Assembly (NCBI GenBank): GCA_017303735.1
Contig: JAFLCF010000009.1
Location: forward strand, 1-48,522
From: Anaerolineae bacterium
GTDB lineage: Bacteria > Chloroflexota > Anaerolineae > Anaerolineales > Villigracilaceae
Direction: 5' to 3'
Length of the DNA: 48,522 bases
The position numbers and the translations under genes were made by a program. Position 1 is the first letter of the stretch; each line of letters begins with the position of its first letter. Below are positions 1-8,985 of this stretch, one piece after another. The notes below the pieces were generated by a model. The model saw nothing but the letters and a program-made list of their open reading frames with translations, made no database searches and was not told the DNA's origin.

Positions 1-1813
1 AGGTATCAGAATAGTATTCGATGGTCAGCGGTTGGGTGGAGGTGATGCGCCAACCTTTGAAGGATGGCAGGAAGGCATCCACGGAGAGCGCCCCGGCTTC
101 ATCGTAAACGGCGCTTTCGGGTTTGGCGCGGTCAAGCAAGATCGCGAACGCCATCACGAAATCTGCTGCCGAGATTGGGCTGCCGTCATGCCATTTGACC
201 GTTTCATACAGGTCAGCCGGGTAAACGACGACACTCTTGGTCTTGGCAGTGGTGCCATCAGGGAACTTCTCGTCAGCGGTGATAAAGGTTTGGGTAGTCG
301 CATCCCAATCGACCCACGCGTCAGCGGGAACCGGAATTTCATCCGCCTGAGAGACATCGAGCCAGCCCAATTGGTTATCGGTGATCGGCAAACCGCTCAC
401 GAATTCCAATGAGGCTCTTTCAATGCGATGGGGCCAGGCAAGACCCGTATATGGATCGCCCATCAAGCCCTGTGTTCCGCCAACCGGACCCGCACCCTGA
501 CTGGTGGCGCGCATGATGTTGCTATCCCAAACCCAGTTGCTTCCGGCAATGGTATTCCACGGCTGGGTGAAGAGGTCGTTGGTGCCGACGTTCATCGTGC
601 CGCCCTCTTGATCGATAAAGCGCAGGTTGTAGTTACCCATGAACGCCGCTTCGTACCCGGCACCGAGGTCATAGGTCACAGAGACATCGGTGTCATAAGG
701 CGCATACACGAGCTGGTCAACTACCCACACGAAAAGCGAATCTTCGAGCGAGAGTTCGAGGGCACGGGCAAGCATTTCATCGCGTTCGGCTTTGTCGGCA
801 AAATTGCCCTGGGCGAGATCGTCGCCAAGTTTTTGCAGTTCAGGGTCAGCCACATTGGAGATGAAAGGATCACTCGCCTGCACGCTGGTGGGCAAGTAAT
901 ATTGCTGAATGTTGCCGCGTTCATCGCGGGTGAGACCGGAAGGCAGGTACCCGGCAGTATACATATGCCACTGACCTTCAGAAGCGACCGATCCAAGCCA
1001 GATCGGGAAAACTTCAGAAGCGGTTTTATATTGGCGATCCACCGTAAAGCCGACTTCCTCCAACTGATTGGAGACGTAATCACCCATCGGCTGACGGGTA
1101 CCATCCCCATCGTTACGGATGAGGAAGATCAACGTGATCGGTTCGCCGTTAAACTGCCATTTTCCATCTGCGCCGAGGGTGGCACCCATGGCTTCCATTT
1201 CGGTCGCAACCTGTTCGCGGGCGCGTTCGAGATCATAGGCATATTTGTTTTCCAACGCGCGCGCGGTGGCGATCAAGTTTGTGTATTCCACCAACTGGGT
1301 TGTGATCGGCAGGACTTTGGGCAGCGAGCCGCCGCCGTAAATTTCCTGGTTGACATATTCGCGGTCGATCAGCCAGTTCAACGCTTCACGGATCTTGCGG
1401 TTCGAGAAGGGGTTTAGGCGGGCGGTGTCGTCAAAGACCGCAGGGTTCAGGCTGATGCCGTAATTACCACCATACGACTGGGTGTAATTCAAGCCCGCAT
1501 CTTTGATATCCTGCAAGGCGTCAGAAGACAGGTTGAAGGAATAGAAATCGATCGTTCCAGCCTGCAATTGCGAAATCGCCGTATCAGATGAAATCGCCGA
1601 GAACACGATCTCATCCAGCCAGCCGCCGCGCCGTTCGGTGGAAGGCGCTTCTTCCGTCGGCTCGGCAGTGGGTTCTTCTGTGGCAACCGGTTCATCTGTT
1701 GCCGCAGGTTGTTCCTCCATCGGGGTTTCCTCTGTTGCAGGGGCACAAGCCGCAAGCAGCAAGCCAAGGATCACCAGGATACTGAGGATATTAAATACTT
1801 TTTTCAATTTCAT
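1..1813 (-). CDS. ABC transporter substrate-binding lipoprotein, family 5 (OppA/DppA type), 3' end outside window
   Basis: The frame is open from an ATG at 1813 through the window edge, so about 604 residues are seen and the C-terminus is missing. The N-terminus is a lipoprotein signal: KLKK, a hydrophobic stretch, then the lipobox LLAAC at residues 19-23. A Glu/Pro/Thr-rich linker follows, and then a family-5 extracellular solute-binding body with FSNRKIREALNWLIDRE near residue 135 and VKWHDGSPISAADFVMAF near the visible end. Family members bind peptides, nickel or sugars outside the membrane and deliver them to an ABC permease. No permease or ATPase gene is in view; these may lie past position 1. 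The ribosome-binding site AGGAG sits 8 bases before the ATG. Ligand cannot be told from sequence. Confidence 0.9.
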   Translation of the reverse strand, partial: MKLKKVFNILSILVILGLLLAACAPATEETPMEEQPAATDEPVATEEPTAEPTEEAPSTERRGGWLDEIVFSAISSDTAISQLQAGTIDFYSFNLSSDALQDIKDAGLNYTQSYGGNYGISLNPAVFDDTARLNPFSNRKIREALNWLIDREYVNQEIYGGGSLPKVLPITTQLVEYTNLIATARALENKYAYDLERAREQVATEMEAMGATLGADGKWQFNGEPITLIFLIRNDGDGTRQPMGDYVSNQLEEVGFTVDRQYKTASEVFPIWLGSVASEGQWHMYTAGYLPSGLTRDERGNIQQYYLPTSVQASDPFISNVADPELQKLGDDLAQGNFADKAERDEMLARALELSLEDSLFVWVVDQLVYAPYDTDVSVTYDLGAGYEAAFMGNYNLRFIDQEGGTMNVGTNDLFTQPWNTIAGSNWVWDSNIMRATSQGAGPVGGTQGLMGDPYTGLAWPHRIERASLEFVSGLPITDNQLGWLDVSQADEIPVPADAWVDWDATTQTFITADEKFPDGTTAKTKSVVVYPADLYETVKWHDGSPISAADFVMAFAILLDRAKPESAVYDEAGALSVDAFLPSFKGWRITSTQPLTIEYYSDT

Positions 1814-1899
1814 TCTCTTTTCTCCTAATTGGATTTTGAAAAAAACGAACCGCAAACGAACATCGATCTGCACGCACCTCCTTTTCGTTCCATGAAACA

Positions 1900-1938
1900 G
1901 GAGGCGGATGCCGGCACATTTGCTGACATTCCGCCTCC
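1900..1938 (-). promoter_or_regulatory. Inverted repeat in the leader of the SBP gene
   Basis: GGAGGCGGATG at 1900-1910 pairs with CATTCCGCCTCC at 1927-1938, with one bulged base, forming an 11-pair stem in the 5' leader of the minus-strand transporter gene. A strong Shine-Dalgarno-like sequence follows about 15 bases downstream on the minus strand. This could be a leader attenuator or a regulator site; no riboswitch class was recognised. Confidence 0.4.
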
Positions 1939-2102
1939 CAAAGGATTGCGGTTAACTTCTTGGAGGAGAATCAATCCGCATGGACATCATCATACAAATC
2001 AAGCACTGAATTGTCATGCGTCTGCATAAGCGTATTACCACCCACGCTTGAATGGTTCGCATGCGATCATGCCGGAAATGGAATACAAGCAAACCGAAAG
2101 CG

Positions 2103-2125
2103 AAAAACCCCTCTCGGGGAGGGGT
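2103..2125 (-). terminator. Candidate rho-independent terminator or palindromic repeat
   Basis: On the minus strand a 7-base-pair stem (ACCCCTC with GAGGGGT, 5-base loop) is followed by TTTTCG. It lies upstream of the SBP gene and antisense to the start of the kinase transcript, so it may block antisense or read-through transcription. It could equally be a small intergenic repeat. Confidence 0.35.
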
Positions 2126-2178
2126 CAACTAACCCACCCGAGGAGGAGGCGTTCATCGTTCCACACGGGTTTATTGCT

Positions 2179-2184
2179 TATAAT
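2179..2184 (+). promoter_or_regulatory. -10 element TATAAT just upstream of the sensor kinase start
   Basis: A perfect TATAAT ends 9 bases before the ATG at 2194. Transcription would start at or within a few bases of the start codon, and there is no Shine-Dalgarno sequence, so the message is probably leaderless. No convincing -35 was seen. Confidence 0.55.
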
Positions 2185-2193
2185 TATTCCCAC

Positions 2194-5100
2194 ATGCGCG
2201 GCACATCTTTTTCATGGATCATCCTGTTCTCGCTTTTCCTGCAATCCTGCGGGACGACGCCCCCTGCCGCCTCCACGGAAATACAGCCGACCGCTTCCCC
2301 TGCCACCCCCACACCTGCTCCTGCTTCGAATAGCCCATTCATCCCGTATGGGACCAACATCCGCTTCGAACAGATCAGCCTCGAAGAAGGGCTTTCGCAA
2401 AGCGTTGTTAATGCCATTCTGCAAGACCGCAAGGGTTTTCTGTGGATTGGCACGGATGATGGGTTGAACCGTTATGATGGGTATACATTCACAGTTCACA
2501 AACCCGATATAGCCAATCTTAATAGTTTGACTGATCGTTCCATTACAGCGCTTGTGGAAGACTCTCAAGGGTTTATATGGATCGGTACGCGTCAGGGCGG
2601 GTTGAACCGCTACGACCCGGTCAGTGGAAAATTCACCCACTATATTTATAACGAGGCAGATACGCAAACCGTCTCCAGTAACCTGATCTACAGTCTCTGC
2701 CTGGATGAAAACGGCTTGTGGATCGGCACCGATAACGGTCTCGATTACCTCAATTTGGAAACCGGAAAATTTACACACTACTACGTCCCAGACGATATCC
2801 CGCCGAATACGCGCAGCTTGAGCAGCAATATCATCCGTGCTCTTTTCAAAGACTCGAAAGGACAAATCTGGATCGGTACCGGAAATGGCGGGCTGAATGT
2901 ATATAACCCGCGCAATGACACCTTCAAGGTTTTCAAGAACGACAAGAATGACCCCGAGTCCATCTCCAGCAACCGTGTGATAAGTATTACAGAAGGGCAG
3001 GATGGCAGCATTTGGGTGGGAACGACAAACGGGCTAAATCAGTACATTTCCAACCGTGCTGCCTTTAAGCGTTTTGAGAACAGCCGTTACAGAAGTTACA
3101 GCCTCGCCGGAAATATTGTGTACTCTCTGCATATAGACCGCTCTGGCGGGTTATGGGTGGGCACCAATAAAGGGCTTGATCGTTATGACCCCGCAACGAA
3201 CAAATTCATCCATCACCAAAGCCAGCCCGGCATCTCGAAAAGCCTGAGCAACAATCAGGTCCTTTCGATCTTTGAAGATTCAGGTGGCGTGCTCTGGCTC
3301 GGTACTTTTGGCGGCGGGCTGAACAAATACAACCGCCAGCAAGATCGCTTTGCCTACTATCAGCACAACCCCAATGACGAGAACAGCCTGAGCAGTAATT
3401 TCATTCTGGCGATCCTTGCTGAAAAAGAGGATTTCATTTGGATCGGCACACTGGACAATGGACTCAACCGGTTCGACCCCGTCAGTGAAACCTTTCTGCA
3501 TTATCAAAGCAATGAATCCATCCCTGCCTCTCTGAGCGACAATACCATCAATGCGCTCTACCAAGACTCAGAAGGCACACTTTGGGTGGGCACTGCCAGA
3601 GCCCTAGACCGCTACGACCCCGTTTCAAACCGTTTTACCCATTTCAAACCGGAGGCAGCTACCGAAACGGATAACTCCGTTTTCAGCGTCTCCTCGATCT
3701 TTGAGGACTCAAACCAGCGTCTATGGGTCGGCTCGAACCGCGGACTCTTTCGCTTCGACCGCAACAACCGCAGCTTTACAAAGATCAACCTTCTAGACAG
3801 CGATTCGAACAATCCCGATGGTTATCCTGTCACCACCATCCTCGAAGACTCAAAACAAAATCTTTGGGTTGGCACCTTCGACGGTGGTTTGAAAAGCATC
3901 AACTTCAAAGATGGGTCGATCGATCACTACCGGTACAACCCAAACGAGATCACTTCCCTGGGGAACAATCTCATTCTGTGTCTATACGAAGACACACGCG
4001 GAGTTTTGTGGGTGGGTACGCATGGCGGCGGATTGAGCCGCTTCGAGCCAGATACCCTCACCTTCACGAACTTCACTGAAAACGACGGACTACCCAATAA
4101 TGTTATTTACGGAATCCTTGAAGACGAAGCTCGAAACCTATGGATCAGCACAAATTTTGGGATCTCCCGCTTCAACCCGGCTTCAGAGACCTTCCGCAAC
4201 TTTACAGTTAGCGACGGTTTGCAATCCAACGAGTTCAATCAAAGCGCATACGCCGTTGACAGCAATGGCACCATGTACTTTGGCGGGATCAATGGCTTGA
4301 ACATCTTTCAGCCGCGCGAGATCATGGATAACCCCTACCCGCCCGATATCTCGCTCACATCCATCACCTTTGATGGCGCTCAGCTCGAAAGCGAGCAAAT
4401 GCCTGAATATATGCAAACCATCATCCTGGATTGGCCTCACGACTCGTTCGAGTTTGAGTTTACAGCCTTTGCCTATGAGCAACCTTCCAAAAACCAGTAT
4501 GCATACATGTTGGAAGGGTTCGACCCCGGCTGGATCGATATTGGAACGCGCAGAAATGGACGGTATACCAACCTACCCGGCGGCACTTATACACTGCGTC
4601 TGCGTGGCTCGAACAGTGATGGAACCTGGAGCGAATCCTCAGAGCCTATCAATATCATAGTCGTGCCGCCATTTTGGGAAACCTGGTGGTTTGCCGGGTT
4701 ACTCGTCATAATGTTTGGCGTCGTTGTAGCGGGTGGTTTGCGCTGGCGGGTCAAAACTGTGGAAAGCCGCAACCAGGAATTGGAACGCGTAGTACGTAAC
4801 CGAACTGCCGACCTTGAAAAACGCAACAGCGAGATCGAGGCGCTTTACCAGGCAGATGAAAAGATCATCCGCAGCGTAACCCTCAACCATATCTTCCAAA
4901 CCCTGGTGAATGTTTCCGTCTCCATGTTGCAGGCAGATCGCAGTGTGGTCTTTTCCTGGAATGAACAAAAGGGAAAGATCGTGCCGCGCGTCAGCCAGGG
5001 ATTTCAAGCCGAGTCTCTTGAGGTTATGTGCTACAAACGCGATGAAGGTGTGATCGGTATCGCCATGAAAACGGGCAACCCCATCGTCATCTCTGATTTC

Positions 5101-5949
5101 GATACCGCCGACCTGCGGCCCGACCTGCGCGCCATGATCGAGAAGGAAGGGATTCAGTCCTTTGCTCACTTTCCGATCGTGGTGGATGAAAGAGTAGTGG
5201 CGATCTTTACCGTGGCATACAACCGTCCCAATGCGGTTACAAAGGATGCCATTCGCCTCTTCACAGCTCTGGTGAATCGAGCCGCCATGTCGATCGCGAA
5301 CATGGAATTATTTGAGCAGACCCGTGATCTGGCTGTGATGGAAGAAAGAAACCGCCTCGCCCGCGACCTGCATGATAGCGCCAAACAAAAAGCCTTTGCC
5401 GCCCTTGCACAGTTGGGCACGGTCAACGGCATGGTAAAAGCCGTCCCAGGCGGAGCATCTCCACATTTGAGCGAGGCGGAGACTCTTGTCTATGAAGTGA
5501 TCCAGGAATTAAACTTCCTCATTCAGGAGATCTACCCAATCGCCCTGCAGGAAAAGGGACTGCCGACCGTGCTGCGGGAATATATCTTCGAGTGGGAAAA
5601 CCGCAACGACGCCATCGTCAACCTCACGATCCAGGACGAGCGCGATCTTCCACTGGAGATGGAACAAGCCGTTTATCGCGTCATTCAAGAAGCGCTGGCA
5701 AACATTTCACGTCACAGCCGGGCAACACGAGTGGGTGTTTCACTGGTCTACAAACCCGACCTTCTTCAAGTGAACATGGCAGATGATGGTTGTGGATTCG
5801 ATATGAACCAAAAGGCAAAGGGACTGGGTTTCCGCTCCATGCGAGACCGAATCAGCAGTGTGCGTGGAAATTTCCAGATCCAAAGTGCGCCCGGGCAGGG
5901 AACCCGTATTATCATTCAGATCCCACTTAAAACGAACGCAGGAGATTAG
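2194..5949 (+). CDS. Membrane sensor histidine kinase: propeller repeats, Y_Y_Y, GAF, HisKA_3, HATPase
   Basis: A 1251-residue sensor kinase. I start it at 2194 rather than the longer open frame because MRGTSFSWIILFSLFLQSC there is a lipoprotein-like signal. Residues about 50-710 carry 14 Reg_prop-type repeats (LWIGT-x-GGLNRYD pattern), enough for two seven-bladed propellers outside the membrane. A Y_Y_Y domain (about 750-822), one membrane helix (about 831-852), a coiled coil, a GAF domain (about 890-1035), a HisKA_3 dimerisation segment with phospho-acceptor His about 1060 in RDLHDSAKQ, and an HATPase domain with DDGCGFD and GLGFRSM follow. The propeller plus Y_Y_Y layout resembles Bacteroidetes hybrid sensors for glycans, but the receiver is a separate downstream gene 2 bases away. 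The ligand is unknown; the divergent solute-binding protein may belong to the same response. Confidence 0.93.
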   Translation: MRGTSFSWIILFSLFLQSCGTTPPAASTEIQPTASPATPTPAPASNSPFIPYGTNIRFEQISLEEGLSQSVVNAILQDRKGFLWIGTDDGLNRYDGYTFTVHKPDIANLNSLTDRSITALVEDSQGFIWIGTRQGGLNRYDPVSGKFTHYIYNEADTQTVSSNLIYSLCLDENGLWIGTDNGLDYLNLETGKFTHYYVPDDIPPNTRSLSSNIIRALFKDSKGQIWIGTGNGGLNVYNPRNDTFKVFKNDKNDPESISSNRVISITEGQDGSIWVGTTNGLNQYISNRAAFKRFENSRYRSYSLAGNIVYSLHIDRSGGLWVGTNKGLDRYDPATNKFIHHQSQPGISKSLSNNQVLSIFEDSGGVLWLGTFGGGLNKYNRQQDRFAYYQHNPNDENSLSSNFILAILAEKEDFIWIGTLDNGLNRFDPVSETFLHYQSNESIPASLSDNTINALYQDSEGTLWVGTARALDRYDPVSNRFTHFKPEAATETDNSVFSVSSIFEDSNQRLWVGSNRGLFRFDRNNRSFTKINLLDSDSNNPDGYPVTTILEDSKQNLWVGTFDGGLKSINFKDGSIDHYRYNPNEITSLGNNLILCLYEDTRGVLWVGTHGGGLSRFEPDTLTFTNFTENDGLPNNVIYGILEDEARNLWISTNFGISRFNPASETFRNFTVSDGLQSNEFNQSAYAVDSNGTMYFGGINGLNIFQPREIMDNPYPPDISLTSITFDGAQLESEQMPEYMQTIILDWPHDSFEFEFTAFAYEQPSKNQYAYMLEGFDPGWIDIGTRRNGRYTNLPGGTYTLRLRGSNSDGTWSESSEPINIIVVPPFWETWWFAGLLVIMFGVVVAGGLRWRVKTVESRNQELERVVRNRTADLEKRNSEIEALYQADEKIIRSVTLNHIFQTLVNVSVSMLQADRSVVFSWNEQKGKIVPRVSQGFQAESLEVMCYKRDEGVIGIAMKTGNPIVISDFDTADLRPDLRAMIEKEGIQSFAHFPIVVDERVVAIFTVAYNRPNAVTKDAIRLFTALVNRAAMSIANMELFEQTRDLAVMEERNRLARDLHDSAKQKAFAALAQLGTVNGMVKAVPGGASPHLSEAETLVYEVIQELNFLIQEIYPIALQEKGLPTVLREYIFEWENRNDAIVNLTIQDERDLPLEMEQAVYRVIQEALANISRHSRATRVGVSLVYKPDLLQVNMADDGCGFDMNQKAKGLGFRSMRDRISSVRGNFQIQSAPGQGTRIIIQIPLKTNAGD

Positions 5950-5951
5950 AA

Positions 5952-6620
5952 ATGAAACATCATCGCACGAGCATCTTGATCGCAGACGATCACGAAGTCG
6001 TCCGCAGCGGCATCCGTTCCTATCTTGAAAAAATCTCAGACTTTCACGTACTGGGAGAGGCTTCTTCGGGCGAAGAAACGCTGGGCATGGTTTCAGAGCT
6101 GATCCCAGATATTGTCCTGTTGGATCTCATCATGCCTGGCATGGATGGGATCGAAACGACGCGTCGCATCCGGCAGATCAGCCCACGCACCAAGGTGGTC
6201 GTACTCACCTCCTATCATGAAGATGCCCATATCTTTCCGGCATTGAAAGCCGGTGCGATCTCTTACATTCTCAAAGATATGAAAATGGAAAAACTGGTTG
6301 AGGTGCTGCATCGCGCCGTGCAAGGGGAGGTCACACTTCATCCAGTAGTGGCTTCGAGAGTCTTGCAAAACATCCGCGGCGAAAATGGAGAGGAACAGCC
6401 GCTTTTCACTGAATTGACCGACCGCGAAACCGACGTCTTAAAATTGATCGCAGCCGGGCTAACCAACAGCCAGATCGCTGAAAAGCTGGTCATTAGTGAG
6501 AATACGGTCAAGGGACATGTCAGCAATATTCTCAGCAAACTCCATCTGGCAGACCGCACCCAGGCTGCTGTGTATGCCTGGCAGCAAGGCATCGTCAACC
6601 GCCAAAGTACTTCAAAGTAG
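5952..6620 (+). CDS. NarL/FixJ-family response regulator
   Basis: 222 residues: a receiver domain (residues 7-125, acidic pair DD at 12-13, phospho-Asp about D58 in VLLDLIMPG, a Thr in VVVLTSY and Lys in YILKDM) and a C-terminal LuxR-type helix-turn-helix (LTDRETDVLKLIAAGLT to VKGHVSNILSKL). It starts 2 bases after the kinase stop, so it is the cognate regulator of the HisKA_3 kinase; this kinase class normally pairs with NarL-type regulators. It should bind DNA when phosphorylated and activate transcription. A bidirectional terminator follows at 6650. Confidence 0.95.
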   Translation: MKHHRTSILIADDHEVVRSGIRSYLEKISDFHVLGEASSGEETLGMVSELIPDIVLLDLIMPGMDGIETTRRIRQISPRTKVVVLTSYHEDAHIFPALKAGAISYILKDMKMEKLVEVLHRAVQGEVTLHPVVASRVLQNIRGENGEEQPLFTELTDRETDVLKLIAAGLTNSQIAEKLVISENTVKGHVSNILSKLHLADRTQAAVYAWQQGIVNRQSTSK

Positions 6621-6649
6621 CAGCTTGAGGCGTTGAAAAACCAGCAAAC

Positions 6650-6684
6650 AAAAAAGACACCGCCCGTATAGGCGGTGTCTTTTC
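6650..6684. terminator. Bidirectional rho-independent terminator
   Basis: AAAAAAGACACCGCC and GGCGGTGTCTTTT form a stem of about 10 pairs with A- and T-runs on both sides. It sits between the convergent response regulator and DsbA-like genes and can serve both. Confidence 0.85.
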
Positions 6685-6703
6685 ATTCATCGATAAATTT
6701 GAT

Positions 6704-7447
6704 TTACTGACCCATATCTGCAAGAGCAGCTTCGATCTCTTGGGTGAATACATCAATGGTTTGTGCGCCCTGGATGACTCGCGTCTGAGTTTCACCGTTA
6801 ACTTCGTAGCTCAGAATAAAAGACGGAGTTGCCTGAATGCCCGCAGCAGTAGCATCCTTTTCATCTTGTTCGATCAAGTCGCCGTACTTATCTGAGTCCA
6901 TACAGTCATCATAGGCAGTTCGATCCAGGCTGATCGAATCAGCGAAGGCATCTAAACGGCGGCGTTCGAATGCGCCGACGTTTTCGCCGGTTTGATTCGC
7001 GAAGATCGTATCATGCATTTCCCAAAACTTGCCCTGATCTCCAGCGCAATATGCAGCCTCAGCCGCAGCCTTGGATTCTGCACCGATAAAGTCACCCACC
7101 GAACGATAGACGAAATAAACCGTACCAGGTTCGACGAATTGTTCGATCAAAAGCGGTTCGGTGTTTTCAAAAAAAATACGGCAGTACGGACATTGGAAAT
7201 CGGAATATTCCGTGATGGTGATTGGTGCATCTGGGTTACCGACGGCATTAAAATCCACGTTCGGGCGGCTTGCCTGCGGTGGAGTGATAACCTCCCCAAC
7301 TGGTTGGAGATTGGGGTAAATGATCAAAAATGCGAGAAACAGCGCGCCCAACGTGATCAGAACGATCGCGATCAGACGGGACTGTCTCTCCTTGCGTCGG
7401 ATCTGTTCCCGGCGCATTTGGCGCTTACTCATATCTTTATTGTTCAT
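6704..7447 (-). CDS. DsbA-family thiol-disulfide oxidoreductase, membrane anchored
   Basis: 247 residues. A basic N-terminus (residues 7-24) and one membrane helix (about 25-44) anchor the protein with the thioredoxin-like domain outside. ITEYSDFQCPYC gives the active-site CPYC at residues 86-89, and ATPSF near the C-terminus supplies the cis-Pro loop next to the active site. An inserted helical segment with QGKFWEMHDTIFANQ is typical of the DsbA/DSBA_oxidoreductase (PF13462-like) group. It should catalyse disulfide formation or exchange in exported proteins. Two extra cysteines (in AAYCAGD and DDCMDS) are present. The start has a good AGGAG 7 bases upstream. It stands alone and converges with the upstream regulator gene. 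Confidence 0.9.
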   Translation of the reverse strand: MNNKDMSKRQMRREQIRRKERQSRLIAIVLITLGALFLAFLIIYPNLQPVGEVITPPQASRPNVDFNAVGNPDAPITITEYSDFQCPYCRIFFENTEPLLIEQFVEPGTVYFVYRSVGDFIGAESKAAAEAAYCAGDQGKFWEMHDTIFANQTGENVGAFERRRLDAFADSISLDRTAYDDCMDSDKYGDLIEQDEKDATAAGIQATPSFILSYEVNGETQTRVIQGAQTIDVFTQEIEAALADMGQ

Positions 7448-7534
7448 GCTTACTCCTGTAGGATGTATTGGAGGCTGAATTTTCCCACGTTGAAAAGGAT
7501 TTGTCTAGAAATGGGTTAAGAGCCTCTTATTTTT

Positions 7535-8374
7535 TTACTCTCGAAGTCGGGCATCCATCCACATCATCATGGTTTTGAATACTTCGATCTTTTCTGGCTC
7601 ATTGTGCAGTTCATGATAGGCGCCATCCCAAAGGACAAGTGTGCAGCGTTCCTTAAGAGCCGCCGCAAACTCAGAACTGCTAGAGGGGAATGCGATCGTA
7701 TCCGATTTGCCGTGCATCAAAAGCAGGGGCAGGGGAAAGTTCGCAGCATTTTCCAAGGTCCATTTGTTAACGGCAATCATAAGCCTGCCAAACCCCAGGG
7801 TGGCTTTATCATGCACTAGTGGGTCCTGCATATATGTCTGCACTACAGATGCATCTCTTGAAATCGCCTTCGCTTCCAATCCGCTGGCAATTGTGGTGGT
7901 TGGAGAGAGGGCGCCCAGTATTTTTGCCATCCAAACTTTAACAGGCTGCTTCTCCAGTGAAGAATGAAGGGCTGGGCTGGTGGCAATGACTCCCTTCACG
8001 TTTGGTTTGCGATTCAAACTGTGATGAAGAACAAAAATGCCGCCCAAGCTGTGCCCATAAAGGATAAGCGGCAGACCTGGGTACTGTGAACGAACCTGTT
8101 CCAGGAACAGGTCGATATCGTTCATAAAATCATCGGCAGAGGAAAAATGACCACGCGCCCCGCCAGACTTTCCATGTCCGCGCTGGTCGAAGGCGAATAA
8201 CACGAAGCCTTCCTTCCCAAACACTTCGGCAACATGGGCATACCGTGAGCTGTGTTCGCCCAAGCCATGCACAAGGCAGACAACCGCCCGTGGCGCAACA
8301 ACCATCGGTTCCCACACCTGACCAAAAATTTCGATATTATCGTGTGTTTTCCAACGTAGTTCCTGATGTTTCAT
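7535..8374 (-). CDS. Alpha/beta hydrolase, monoacylglycerol lipase/lysophospholipase type
   Basis: 279 residues of the Hydrolase_4 (serine aminopeptidase S33 / monoglyceride lipase) group. The oxyanion region HGLGEHSSRY (36-45), DQRGHGKSGG (63-72), nucleophile elbow GHSLGG with Ser about 109, Asp about 225 in HGKSDTIA and His about 254 in GAYHELHNE make a full catalytic triad. No signal peptide, so cytosolic. Likely hydrolyses acylglycerols or lysophospholipids, though exact substrate is not readable. It is the last gene of a five-gene operon, starting 2 bases after the V4R gene, with GGAG 8 bases before its ATG. Confidence 0.88.
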   Translation of the reverse strand: MKHQELRWKTHDNIEIFGQVWEPMVVAPRAVVCLVHGLGEHSSRYAHVAEVFGKEGFVLFAFDQRGHGKSGGARGHFSSADDFMNDIDLFLEQVRSQYPGLPLILYGHSLGGIFVLHHSLNRKPNVKGVIATSPALHSSLEKQPVKVWMAKILGALSPTTTIASGLEAKAISRDASVVQTYMQDPLVHDKATLGFGRLMIAVNKWTLENAANFPLPLLLMHGKSDTIAFPSSSSEFAAALKERCTLVLWDGAYHELHNEPEKIEVFKTMMMWMDARLRE

Positions 8375-8376
8375 AG

Positions 8377-8985
8377 TTATGCTCCAATGGTGATCTTAAA
8401 TTCACATTGATGCGCCCCCATTGCCCGGCAGGCGCGTTCTTCTATATCATGTTCCTCACCAGTTGCCCAGTACAAACATTCCCGGATCATCCCGAGTGTT
8501 ACAAAACAGATCGGCGAATCATCCTTTTGCCCGAGAGTGGTTGGGGAGGTCTGGTCTACGAGAAGCAGGTCAAGGTCTAGGGTGTGAACCGTGATATCAC
8601 CCCGGCTGGTACCCAAAATTCCCGCAAACACTTCAAGTACTGGTTTTCGTTTCAACGATTTTGGCAATCCGCGTACGATAGCCGCTTGGGTCTTTACAGC
8701 CAACGAAGCGCCGCTGAGTACAGGCTCCCAAAGTTTTGTCCCAATGCGTAAAAGCGTGCCGCGCGCACCGCGCCCGTAATAGGTTCGCAATGCCGATTGC
8801 AAATTTGCATAGGCTTCAGCTGCACGTATGCCATCCATGGTAAGAAAAAATTCCGGCAGCCGCCAATCACGCGACAGGTCAGATTTTGATAAAACGGAAT
8901 GATAGGTATCTCGCCCAACCTCTTGCGAAAGCATTTCGACAAAGCTTTTCATGAGGCGGGGTGAAAATTGAGTCGATGAACTCAT
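8377..8985 (-). CDS. V4R-domain protein (4-vinyl-reductase-like small-molecule binding fold)
   Basis: 202 residues. The C-terminal third has the V4R signature: a Gly/Met-x-Arg-Glu helix (LGMIRECLYWATG) and then EERACRAMGAHQCEFKITI, with two cysteines around a Gly as in BchJ and XylR-N sensor domains. The N-terminal part is helical and shares the overall layout of that superfamily, including a conserved YGRGARGTLLRIG stretch. Such domains bind hydrophobic ligands or nucleotides and often act as sensors rather than enzymes. The start overlaps the stop of the acetyltransferase gene by 4 bases, so it is co-translated. Function unknown; assignment rests on the C-terminal motif. Confidence 0.65.
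   Translation of the reverse strand: MSSSTQFSPRLMKSFVEMLSQEVGRDTYHSVLSKSDLSRDWRLPEFFLTMDGIRAAEAYANLQSALRTYYGRGARGTLLRIGTKLWEPVLSGASLAVKTQAAIVRGLPKSLKRKPVLEVFAGILGTSRGDITVHTLDLDLLLVDQTSPTTLGQKDDSPICFVTLGMIRECLYWATGEEHDIEERACRAMGAHQCEFKITIGA

Larger units (their letters stand above)
1814..2193. other. Divergent intergenic region between SBP gene and sensor kinase gene
   Basis: This 380-base stretch holds no gene of normal size. It contains the inverted repeat at 1900-1938, a strong Shine-Dalgarno-like AAAAGGAGGTG (minus strand, about 1876-1886) before a 12-codon minus-strand ORF, a C/G-rich hairpin with a T tail at 2103-2125, and a TATAAT at 2179-2184 for the kinase gene. Confidence 0.7.

Noticed and set aside
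428..1417. Long plus-strand open frame across the SBP gene
   Set aside because: It is antisense to a clear family-5 solute-binding protein with lipobox on the minus strand; its own product has no recognisable domain.
1960..2193. N-terminal extension of the sensor kinase
   Set aside because: The extra residues have no signal peptide and come from the intergenic region; the lipoprotein-like start at 2194 with TATAAT before it is better.
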